In this document: piece by piece, positions 1 through 4,944 of the stretch
Position numbering within the stretch: the first letter of the stretch is position 1
Layout: each line of letters begins with the position of its first letter
Source of the DNA: Nitrososphaerales archaeon TH526
GTDB taxonomy: Archaea > Thermoproteota > Nitrososphaeria > Nitrososphaerales > Nitrososphaeraceae
DNA length: 10,661 nucleotides
Assembly: GCA_014523665.1 (NCBI GenBank)
Contig: JAATVR010000725.1
Coordinates: 1 to 10,661 of the forward strand
Direction: 5' to 3'
Made by a program: the position numbers and the translations under genes
The notes under the pieces: generated by a model
What the model saw: only the letters and a program-made list of their open reading frames with translations
Told to the model about the DNA's origin: nothing
Databases searched by the model: none

Positions 1-318
1 TGGTTTTCGTAAGTTCTTTATTAATCAATGTGATAAGGCACATGTAGACTAAACAACATGGAAGCAACTAGCAGGTCATAAACTCCAAGAGACAGATGCT
101 GCATACATTTGGAAGCATGAAGAGGATATACCTGCCGAATACGTTAAGGCTATTCCGTTACCATAAATCAAGAAGCGAGACTAAAGCAGGAGAATCAAGA
201 GTTAAGGGAGGATTATCTTGCTGGATTAGAGGACATTCGTGAAGAGTTAAACGAGATAAGGTACTGCCTAGCCACTCCAAAAAAAAATAATCAAAAGAAG
301 TTAGTCAAGGAGTTCTAA
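1..318 (+). pseudogene. C-terminal remnant of a tyrosine recombinase (phage-integrase family), broken
   Basis: Reading from base 2 gives GFRKFFINQC, then AGHK, then AAYIWKHEEDIPAEY. In order these match the HxxR box (base 1 can be the last base of a His codon), the box III His (77-79) and the nucleophilic Tyr (104-106) of tyrosine recombinases, which cut and rejoin DNA at attachment sites. The frame is broken by TAA at 50-52, inside the catalytic domain, and by a one-base shift near 159-163. After the shift, frame 1 reads TINQEARLKQENQELRED and continues as a helical tail to TAA 316-318. Beyond that stop the same frame stays coding-like to TGA 388-390, so the original C-terminus may have been there. 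The rest of the gene lies off the left edge. It is a dead integrase; the identification rests on the ordered catalytic residues. Confidence 0.72.
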
Positions 319-390
319 GATAAGACTCTACTCTATGATACGGTTCAAGAGGAGTGGTGGGAGTCTGAGGACTCAAAGAGGAAGTACTGA

Positions 391-548
391 ACTAGTACAT
401 GAGTGCTGGTATTATCTTGAGATTTTAAATCCTGTACAAGAATCCATATTTATTTTTCAAAAGTTTATTCTACAGGCATTCACATATTCATTCGTAACGA
501 GGTAGGATAGCAATATTCTGGTCATCAGTCCCCAAAATCAGTGGACTC
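391..548. other. non-coding spacer upstream of the Excalibur gene
   Basis: No open frame of interest is visible. A weak AT-rich element (AATATT, 512-517) lies about 34 nt before the next start, so the promoter assignment is uncertain. There is no clear SD sequence before the ATG at 549. Confidence 0.4.
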
Positions 549-1307
549 ATGGTGTTATGCCTATCGCTCCTCTTACTGTTGAACCTAATTGACAGCAATC
601 TGAGTATAAAGACGTCGGTGATTCCATACGCACACGCTCAGGCGACTACTTTTCCCTATTTTCCAAACCTCTACGATCCTTATTACTCCAATCAGCTCTC
701 TCCATGGTTTCCATCTATTCCCGCTATAGCATGTGGAGCAGGTCTATTCTCTTTTAACATTGAAGGACTTCCAGATAAAGGCGTAAACATTCCCATGAAT
801 GATGAAGAGTTGATGGCTCTGCAAATTCAATTGGATAAGGATAATTTAGGTTTGTTCTTTACCAGCGGTGATGACGTATCTGGAAAAATTCTTGTTGGGA
901 AAGACAACATCAAAACCAATCAAGGAGAAGATTTTGATGTAAAGAATCTGTTCAATAATTGTAGAACGCTAGCATTCAGTTCCACTGGTGATGTCAAAAT
1001 AAAGACACCTCTCTCCGCCACTCCTGCTTCTGATAAGGCTAATACCATTATCCTTCCGTCTCCTTTTTCGGGAAACAATATTTACAACCCTTATGGGCCA
1101 TACTATTCATCTTCGACAATGGGTTATCCTTATACATATCAAACAGCATCAAGCGGAGGCTGCAGTCCATCTTATCCAGACGTATGTATACGGGATCCTC
1201 CGCCTCAGTTAGCCTGTGGACAAGTTCCATATACTAACTTCAGAGTACTTCCCCCTGATCCACATAGATTCGACGAAAATATGGACGGCATAGGGTGTGA
1301 GAGGTGA
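549..1307 (+). CDS. secreted protein with C-terminal Excalibur-like calcium-binding motif
   Basis: This is a 252-residue protein with a hydrophobic N-terminus (residues 2-14, LLLLL core) and a probable signal-peptidase site after AHA at about 29-31, so it is probably exported. The middle (32-205) is not recognised; it is rich in Pro, Tyr, Ser and Gly near 170-205. The C-terminus (about 210-252) has Cys-containing segments PDVC and LACG, then HRFDENMDGIGCER at 240-252. This matches the Excalibur pattern DxDxDGxxCE, found in extracellular proteins and thought to bind calcium, with Asn in place of the second Asp. ATG 549 is the only usable start: an in-frame stop lies at 495-497 and no ATG, GTG or TTG lies between. 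Oddly, the n-region before the hydrophobic core has no Lys or Arg. The gene converges on the PsbP-like gene. Confidence 0.85.
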   Translation: MVLCLSLLLLLNLIDSNLSIKTSVIPYAHAQATTFPYFPNLYDPYYSNQLSPWFPSIPAIACGAGLFSFNIEGLPDKGVNIPMNDEELMALQIQLDKDNLGLFFTSGDDVSGKILVGKDNIKTNQGEDFDVKNLFNNCRTLAFSSTGDVKIKTPLSATPASDKANTIILPSPFSGNNIYNPYGPYYSSSTMGYPYTYQTASSGGCSPSYPDVCIRDPPPQLACGQVPYTNFRVLPPDPHRFDENMDGIGCER

Positions 1308-1315
1308 CAGCTTCT

Positions 1316-1339
1316 GATTTGGATTTGGATTTGGATTTT
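1316..1339 (+). repeat. short hexamer tandem repeat (GATTTG, about 4 units)
   Basis: Three perfect GATTTG units and one GATTTT lie in the 58-bp gap between two convergent genes. The run is T-rich on the plus strand and ends in TTTT, so it may also help terminate the upstream gene. It is too short to be more than a microsatellite. Confidence 0.6.
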
Positions 1340-1365
1340 CCATTTCTGTTAGTAGTGGTAGCGGC

Positions 1366-2094
1366 CTAGATAAACCGAAATGACTCGATGATTTTCTCTG
1401 CTATGGGCAGCATATTGGGAACATTTAAGGGCTGTGTATAGAAGTTCAACCGGTATAGTACACCGTCATGTATGACGAAAACATCAGAAGAAAATCCAAT
1501 CTGTACACCATCATCGCTCGTTATGGTGTCCAATCGCCAGGCATTAGTTTCATTTGAAATAACAATAGGACTGTCTTTGACATAAACGTGAGTAAGCTCA
1601 CCATAGAAATGGGAAAGAATGCCTCCCATCCAAGACTCCGATGGTGATGCTGTTGCGTTCTCAATCTTTGTAGTGTTGTACTTCTGGGAGGTAACATAAT
1701 CTCCTGCAGTTGGGGCGTACGTCTTCGCTTGCATGGTATTAGGATCCAGATAAGAAAAGGAGCTAGGGATACTGGCAGTCACTGAAAATCCAGTCCCTGT
1801 ATCGCTGTTTGCAGGGATTCGGTTAAACTCTTCGTTAGGTGGCCTTATGAAAATGAGTTGATTCTGAACTAGGATGGAAGGCTCTACCTGCCAATCTGCG
1901 GGAAAATCAAGGGCAATGCCATACAGCTCATTTGTATATGTAGTAAGGCCGGTACTTTGATTTGTTATTAAAGTTGCCATTGGAGCAGCAGGAGCAATGG
2001 TACCGAAAATTTCTGCGGCAGAGAATACAGACATTACTGAGGAAAGAGAGCACCATAGGCTAAGCGTAGCACTTAGGAGGAGCACCAGACTCAA
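1366..2094 (-). CDS. secreted PsbP-like domain protein
   Basis: This is a 242-residue protein. Residues 1-28 form a hydrophobic signal peptide with a plausible cleavage after FSA. From about 50 it reads TTYTNELYGIALDFPADW, the usual opening of the PsbP/Mog1-like fold (aromatic-x-N-x-x-Y-G-I-x-x-x-x-P-x-x-W). It ends in an amphipathic helix, LPIAEKIIESFRFI, also typical. In oxygenic phototrophs PsbP assists photosystem II; in ammonia-oxidising archaea related exported domains are common and their job is unknown. The start is TTG at 2092-2094. It is chosen because a TATA-like element lies 27 nt upstream (leaderless pattern) and no other start codon lies before the in-frame stop at 2149-2151. 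The open frame upstream contains a Lys, so an older, longer n-region is possible. Confidence 0.85.
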   Translation of the reverse strand: MSLVLLLSATLSLWCSLSSVMSVFSAAEIFGTIAPAAPMATLITNQSTGLTTYTNELYGIALDFPADWQVEPSILVQNQLIFIRPPNEEFNRIPANSDTGTGFSVTASIPSSFSYLDPNTMQAKTYAPTAGDYVTSQKYNTTKIENATASPSESWMGGILSHFYGELTHVYVKDSPIVISNETNAWRLDTITSDDGVQIGFSSDVFVIHDGVLYRLNFYTQPLNVPNMLPIAEKIIESFRFI

Positions 2095-2116
2095 GTAGAT
2101 CGTTTGAAACTTGATG

Positions 2117-2125
2117 TTATGTAAA
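2117..2125 (-). promoter_or_regulatory. TATA-like element of the PsbP-like gene
   Basis: The minus strand reads TTTACATAA, centred about 27 nt upstream of the TTG start at 2094. This spacing places transcription initiation at or next to the start codon, as in leaderless archaeal mRNAs. Confidence 0.45.
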
Positions 2126-2352
2126 CTTTCGGTAAAAAGATTATGTATTCACTTTTTTTTGAAAATCGGGTTGCGTCAAGGAAATGAGGAAGAATACTAC
2201 GTGGAGGTCTTTTAAGCAGTACCGGACTAATAATTAATCAAGAATGCCGGAATATCAGTTAGCGTCGTGATGTATCCACGGTCTAAACGAGCTAGGTCGA
2301 ACGCAACACAGAGTAGCCACAGCGGCTCCATAGCAGGTTCTCGCTACGACTA
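2126..2352. other. intergenic stretch, no gene seen
   Basis: The stretch holds a T8 run at 2153-2160 and no supported gene. The minus frame that carries the relic at 2353-2697 stays partly open here between TAG codons, so the decayed gene may once have extended this far. Confidence 0.35.
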
Positions 2353-2697
2353 ATACCGACCCCCCCTTGCCGAACTGAAACCAGTCAATGGCATGCCACT
2401 CCAGAAATCAATAATAAATAATTCCATGAAATGTTTACTAGTATCACCGCTAGCAACTAGTGAGCGAGCGAGTCAAGAGCGGAGCGAAGAACTGACTACT
2501 GCCCACTTCAATAAATGGGGGGGGTCGCCGAATCTTGGCGCCGAAAGCTTGCAAGCTTCCGACGGGTCTATTTCACCGAAGGTTTTTTCTTCCTCGATAC
2601 TACTGATTGCCCTTGTCTGTAGATTCATTATTTCTTGACTGAATAATGCTTCCAACCCAGATTGGCACAGCTCTCTGGTACATTCATAACGAGACAA
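2353..2697 (-). pseudogene. probable decayed hypothetical gene (one internal TGA)
   Basis: The minus frame from TTG 2695-2697 is open for 74 codons (segments such as GLEALFSQEIMNLQTRA and IEEEKTFGEIDPSEA) to TGA 2473-2475. It then stays open in the same frame for another 40 codons to TAG 2350-2352. About 114 codons with one stop is more than expected in DNA this AT-rich. The composition is protein-like, with charged helices followed by GDPPHLLKW. A TATA-like element (2707-2718) lies upstream; it is better placed for an out-of-frame ATG at 2687, which would fit an additional early frameshift. I do not recognise the family. The opposite-strand reading at 2393-2638 is treated as its shadow. Confidence 0.33.
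2545..2558. repeat. perfect 14-bp palindrome AAGCTTGCAAGCTT
   Basis: AAGCTTGCAAGCTT equals its own reverse complement. It lies inside the relic on the minus strand. It could be a dimeric-protein site or a chance product of the coding sequence (it reads EACKLS on the minus strand). Confidence 0.5.
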
Positions 2698-2764
2698 TTA
2701 ATGAAATTATAGTATAACCATGCTGTAAAATAACCAATTCAACACCATTTCAAAACTCGATGGA

Positions 2765-2772
2765 TATATAAA
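2765..2772 (+). promoter_or_regulatory. strong TATA box (TATATAAA)
   Basis: TATATAAA is a good archaeal TATA element. Initiation would be expected near 2794; ATG 2783 lies 15 nt after its centre and a second in-frame ATG at 2810 lies about 42 nt after it. It probably served the coding-like tract at 2783-3042. Confidence 0.4.
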
Positions 2773-2782
2773 CAGAAACACA

Positions 2783-3042
2783 ATGGCCTTGCAAACACAA
2801 CCACCACCAATGAGCACTATCAGTGGTTCTTCCATCAAGTTACAGATAGTTTAACTCGATATTTCTGGCATCTCCGCTTTCATATTGAAAATTTTACGTG
2901 CTCATGAGGTTGCGAGTTACCACTTGACAACACAAGTGACTCAAGCAACTGACGGGACTCAAGGGATGTCCATCAAGGGGGGGTGTCTGTTTCTGCGACT
3001 TGGAAAAGCTCCAACAGCTTTGCGCTAGAACTATATCACTAA
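2783..3042 (+). pseudogene. coding-like tract with stops, function unknown
   Basis: From ATG 2783 the frame reads MALQTQPPPMSTISGSSIKL to TAA 2852-2854. It then reopens in the same frame for nearly 60 codons. After a G7 run (2977-2983) a neighbouring frame reads VSVSATWKSSNSFALELYH and ends at TAA 3040-3042. That neighbouring frame is also protein-like earlier (for example FFHQVTDSLTRYFWHLRF), so which frame was original cannot be settled by eye. The family is not recognised. The low stop density and upstream TATA box suggest a broken gene rather than plain spacer. Confidence 0.22.
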
Positions 3043-3103
3043 CTTTTTTTATTTTCCCGTTATTCCATTAGTTCATTTTGTCCGACTTTTCATTTTTTCA
3101 GTC
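3043..3103. other. T-rich spacer
   Basis: A T7 run at 3044-3050 and several T-rich stretches follow the coding-like tract. They could act as a U-tract terminator on the plus strand. No gene is seen. Confidence 0.3.
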
Positions 3104-3111
3104 TATATATA
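3104..3111 (+). promoter_or_regulatory. strong TATA box (TATATATA) with no obvious large gene
   Basis: TATATATA predicts a transcript starting near 3130-3135. The sequence after it can form a 7-bp stem (AATTTCA 3140-3146 with TGAAATT 3153-3159) and then has ATG 3166, which opens only 21 codons (MIHAADKSGFYGKCKYEVDP, ending at TAA). A small RNA, a micro-ORF or a decayed gene are all possible. Confidence 0.35.
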
Positions 3112-3229
3112 GTATGCCATATCGTTCAACTTTTTTTCAAATTTCATTTAGTTGAAATTAAGAGAATGATTCATGCAGCCGACAAATCTGGTTTCTATGG
3201 TAAATGCAAATACGAAGTTGATCCAATCT

Positions 3230-3544
3230 AAATAGACAGAGAATAAATTTGAAAATGAATGAATATATGAGTATATCAAAATAGACCCAGAGTTACCATA
3301 TCATCATCTAACTTGAAGCAAAACTTATGTGGACAGTCCACTGAACGATAATTGAATGTCCATAAGGCAAATTCATTTTGAAACTTTGTTCAATCAAGTT
3401 GTTTAGAATTATCAGTGCTGCAGACACTTGTTAAATCGAAGTCTTAGTAATTCTGGACGTCTTGTGGAGAAATTAAACTCCGAGACCAGATAGTCGAGTG
3501 ACTATGCATTATGTAAAGAAATAATATTGATGATTACTGTACTA
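3230..3544. other. intergenic, downstream of the zinc-finger gene
   Basis: No convincing gene. It contains TAGACAGA at 3233-3240, identical to the arm of the inverted repeat in the zinc-finger promoter, and a 13-bp dyad GTGGACAGTCCAC at 3329-3341. Confidence 0.4.
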
Positions 3545-3700
3545 CTATCCACCTTGTTTGTAATGCCATAATCTATAATCATTGAATTCGGGTGAACCGT
3601 ACTCTTTGATCTTTGACTTACGATCATGTACTTGTCTATGGATCTCCAATCTATACCATTCAGTGAAGATAGAACTACATCTATCACACTTATACTCCAT
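3545..3700 (-). CDS. 51-residue C2H2 zinc-finger protein
   Basis: ATG 3698-3700 opens 51 codons to TAG 3545-3547. Residues 5-25 carry one complete classical C2H2 finger: Cys5, Cys8, Phe12, Leu18, His21, His25, that is C-x2-C-x3-F-x5-L-x2-H-x3-H, spaced exactly as in the family consensus. Basic residues follow (DRKSKIK), then an aromatic and basic tail (DYRLWHYKQ). Such fingers bind zinc and usually DNA; single-finger mini-proteins are known in archaea and their viruses (for example AFV1p06). A TATA element lies about 24-26 nt upstream, giving a leaderless start, and it is enclosed by an inverted repeat, which suggests the product or another dimer controls this promoter. The overlapping GTG-initiated frame at 3502-3687 is a shadow. 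No gene partner is adjacent. A transcription regulator is inferred from the motif only. Confidence 0.7.
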   Translation of the reverse strand: MEYKCDRCSSIFTEWYRLEIHRQVHDRKSKIKEYGSPEFNDYRLWHYKQGG

Positions 3701-3710
3701 AAACTATGTA

Positions 3711-3738
3711 TAGACAGATATAATTATAAGTCTGTCTA
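3711..3738. promoter_or_regulatory. TATA box inside an 8-bp inverted repeat (likely operator, possibly bidirectional)
   Basis: TAGACAGA (3711-3718) and its perfect complement TCTGTCTA (3731-3738) flank TATAATTATA (3719-3728), itself a perfect palindrome. On the minus strand the TATA element lies about 24-26 nt before the zinc-finger ATG. On the plus strand the same element would start a transcript near 3750, just before ATG 3766. Arms flanking a TATA box are a classical arrangement for a repressor that blocks TBP/TFB. Confidence 0.55.
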
Positions 3739-3765
3739 CCTGACGATGTTGATTAGTTAATAGCT

Positions 3766-3813
3766 ATGAAAATAGTAATAGCAGCTGCTGTTATGTTCTT
3801 TTCAAGAAAATAG
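3766..3813 (+). CDS. possible 15-residue leader peptide
   Basis: ATG 3766 encodes MKIVIAAAVMFFSRK and stops at TAG 3811-3813, which lies inside the left arm of a hairpin. The peptide looks like the start of a signal peptide, or a leader ORF read before the hairpin. It is very short and could be chance; the support is its position between a possible promoter and a stable hairpin. Confidence 0.2.
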   Translation: MKIVIAAAVMFFSRK

Positions 3814-3848
3814 TAATAGTCTTACTATTCTCTTGCTCTTACTATTCT
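3768..3848 (+). repeat. direct and inverted repeat cluster with a 14-bp stem hairpin
   Basis: GAAAATAGTAATAG occurs twice (3768-3781 and 3806-3819) and CTTACTATTCT twice (3821-3831 and 3838-3848); the second motif is nearly the reverse complement of the first. The central copies form a hairpin: CAAGAAAATAGTAA (3803-3816) pairs with TTACTATTCTCTTG (3822-3835) with one mismatch and a 5-nt loop. The outer copies could form a larger alternative stem, so two competing folds are possible. Confidence 0.6.
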
Positions 3849-3849
3849 G

Positions 3850-4159
3850 CGTCAAGCTCGCCAGATTTGACATTTGTGTTATGCTCAATGAAATTCTAAA
3901 AAGATCTACTTATCATTTAAACTCAAACTAATAAAAAGAAAAGTTGGGGATTTCGGAACAGCTATTCAGTAGCAGATAAATGATGATGAGAATGATCCTT
4001 AGAATTTCTGACTATTACAATATATATTACTACAATATCTATCACAGCAAAAGTAACCTTGATAATAGAATCAGCAGCATCTTCTCTTCTACCTATACAA
4101 GATAGTTAGATGTGTTTGAATTTTAATTAGATTTACATCTACTTCCATCTAAATGAGGT
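3850..4159. other. AT-rich intergenic, no convincing gene
   Basis: A 41-codon frame from ATG 3980 to TAG 4103-4105 exists, but its composition (Tyr, Ser, Ile and Asn from AT-rich triplets) looks like random sequence. I see no promoter at the right distance. Confidence 0.4.
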
Positions 4160-4162
4160 AGA

Positions 4163-4178
4163 CAGTCGTCTTCGACTG
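4163..4178. repeat. small hairpin CAGTCG-TCTT-CGACTG
   Basis: A 6-bp perfect stem (4163-4168 with 4173-4178) with a 4-nt loop. It overlaps TAGACAG (4159-4165), which resembles the operator arm at 3711. Confidence 0.4.
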
Positions 4179-4359
4179 AGAAACAATAATCTCTTAATTT
4201 TACGACTTAGGTCATTGATGCTACAGAAGGGTTTACACAAAAGCGTGGAGCAGGCGAATCTTTACGTCTTATAAAATTGTCACAGCCATCACGTCTAACA
4301 TTACCTGGAAGGAGAGATAATCAGTAGCATAAAAACCCTAAGAAATAATAGGAAAAAAG
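4179..4359. other. intergenic with a start-less open tract
   Basis: On the plus strand 4211-4327 is open for 38 codons with protein-like composition (for example IDATEGFTQKRGAGESLRL) but has no ATG, GTG or TTG at its head and begins right after a stop. It may be a gene fragment; nothing further supports it. Confidence 0.25.
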
Positions 4360-4360
4360 T

Positions 4361-4366
4361 TATATA
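4361..4366 (+). promoter_or_regulatory. TATA box (TATATA) with purine-rich BRE
   Basis: TATATA is centred about 26 nt before ATG 4389 and preceded by an A/G-rich BRE-like stretch (GGAAAAAAG, 4351-4359). This is a good match to an archaeal promoter driving a leaderless message. Confidence 0.6.
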
Positions 4367-4388
4367 GTTGGGAGCTTCTGCGTGAAGC

Positions 4389-4505
4389 ATGGGAACATGG
4401 AAAATATCCCCTTATACCGCAGTAGTTCCAACCGATAAAGGTGATGTACTTCTGGATCAGCTTACACTCATAGTTCGATCTTCTTCTAATAACCTTTCTT
4501 CGTAA
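4389..4505 (+). CDS. 38-residue hypothetical protein, possibly a truncated gene
   Basis: ATG 4389 lies exactly where a leaderless start is expected from the TATA box at 4361-4366. The frame reads MGTWKISPYTAVVPTDKGDV, continues with LLDQLTLIVRSSS, and ends at TAA 4503-4505. Composition is protein-like. The same frame continues open past the TAA for another 16 codons (WLANPSNPVSLYISGS), so the product may once have been longer. I recognise no family. The strong promoter is the main reason to believe transcription starts here; whether the peptide is functional is open. Confidence 0.42.
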   Translation: MGTWKISPYTAVVPTDKGDVLLDQLTLIVRSSSNNLSS

Positions 4506-4595
4506 TGGCTTGCAAATCCTTCTAATCCTGTTTCTTTATATATTTCGGGCAGTTAGGCATAGTTGTATCTACATCCTCGGGATCAAGTGAAGCGA
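4506..4595. other. short intergenic before the PDKSE relic
   Basis: No gene seen. CCTCGG (4575-4580) can pair with CCGAGG (4609-4614), but the right arm lies in the coding relic, so this is probably incidental. Confidence 0.3.
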
Positions 4596-4643
4596 GGACC
4601 CGATAAGTCCGAGGTATACGAAATCATAAATGTAAGGCCATAG
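4596..4643 (+). pseudogene. relic of a paralogue of the 7719-8039 gene
   Basis: In frame from 4596 the sequence reads GPDKSEVYEIINVRP and stops at TAG 4641-4643. The intact gene at 7719-8039 reads NPDKSESYEIIREKQ in its middle. The DNA is also similar (CCNGATAANTCCGAG followed by GAAATCATAA in both). The flanks show no further clear similarity by eye, so this is a short surviving fragment of a second copy. Confidence 0.5.
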
Positions 4644-4732
4644 ATCTGGCTAAAAATTGTATTGATAAATTGTCAACCGGTATTATGAATCATAAAATCG
4701 TTCTAGTAGAGTAAATAAGGATCTTACTCGAA

Positions 4733-4740
4733 CTTATAAG
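4733..4740 (+). promoter_or_regulatory. TATA-like element (CTTATAAG) upstream of the CLCA-like operon
   Basis: CTTATAAG predicts initiation near 4763, giving a 5' leader of about 40 nt before ATG 4802. A leader is consistent with the SD sequence found there, unlike the leaderless genes elsewhere in the window. Confidence 0.4.
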
Positions 4741-4783
4741 CATGCTAAATAAAGGAAACTTCGAATTTGATAAAAAAAGTAAC

Positions 4784-4789
4784 AAGGAG
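4784..4789 (+). promoter_or_regulatory. Shine-Dalgarno AAGGAG for the small upstream ORF
   Basis: AAGGAG lies 12 nt before ATG 4802. The spacing is slightly long, but it is the only plausible ribosome binding site for that start. Confidence 0.4.
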
Positions 4790-4851
4790 TCATCATAGCA
4801 GATGAGCCGAATTCTGGAGAGCATCAGGAGGGGAGACGATATTGCTTATGG

Positions 4852-4893
4852 GATATGAGACATGGTTTACAAGATATGGGGCATGGTATGCAA
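4852..4893 (+). repeat. 21-bp imperfect tandem repeat (2 units)
   Basis: Units 4852-4872 and 4873-4893 match at 17 of 21 positions (GATATGxGxCATGGTxTxCAA). The period is a whole number of codons, fitting an internal duplication in the small upstream ORF. Confidence 0.6.
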
Positions 4894-4928
4894 ACAACCG
4901 CATGGGATCAGAAATTACATTAAACATT

Positions 4929-4934
4929 GGAGGT
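4929..4934 (+). promoter_or_regulatory. Shine-Dalgarno GGAGGT deciding the CLCA-like start
   Basis: GGAGGT is a full anti-SD match 10 nt before ATG 4945. It argues for ATG 4945 over the in-frame TTG at 4927, whose own codons overlap the SD. Confidence 0.7.
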
Positions 4935-4944
4935 AAACAATAAA

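Larger units (their letters stand above)
4802..4943 (+). pseudogene. small ORF directly upstream of the CLCA-like gene, apparently frameshifted
   Basis: ATG 4802 gives MSRILESIRRGDDIAYG, then a stop (TGA 4856-4858). Removing one G from the GGG at 4850-4852 would continue as YETWFTRYGAWYANNRMGSE and TLNIGGKQ to TAA 4941-4943, about 46 residues in all. The TAA lies one base before ATG 4945 of the CLCA-like gene, and that gene's SD sequence sits inside the end of this ORF, so translation was probably coupled. The second half contains a 21-bp tandem repeat that yields the two units YETWFTR and YGAWYAN. The family is not recognised. It could be a decayed partner, a homopolymer sequencing error, or a +1 frameshift site. 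A third frame across the repeat is also open, so the reading is not certain. Confidence 0.4.

Noticed and set aside
2359..2526. Inverted poly-C and poly-G runs (CGACCCCCCC and GGGGGGGGTCG) as terminal repeats of an insertion element
   Set aside because: Only the homopolymer and two or three adjoining bases match, no target duplication is evident and no transposase lies between.
2393..2638. 81-codon plus-strand open frame
   Set aside because: Lies opposite the more protein-like minus-strand tract, Ser- and Leu-rich with no promoter or SD; treated as an antisense shadow.
3502..3687. 61-codon GTG-initiated minus frame
   Set aside because: Overlaps the C2H2 zinc-finger gene in another frame; the zinc-finger frame has an ATG, a well-placed TATA box and a perfect motif.
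3979..4016. C/D-box small RNA suggested by ATGATGA and a later CTGA
   Set aside because: Spacing between the boxes is too long and no internal D' and C' pair is visible.
3980..4105. 41-codon plus-strand ORF
   Set aside because: Composition follows the AT-rich base content, begins with three ATGs in a row, and has no promoter or SD at the right place.
4575..4614. Competing stems CCTCGG/CCGAGG and CCTCG/CGAGG as a riboswitch or small RNA
   Set aside because: The right arm lies in DNA homologous to the coding sequence of the 7719-8039 gene, so the pairing is probably incidental.
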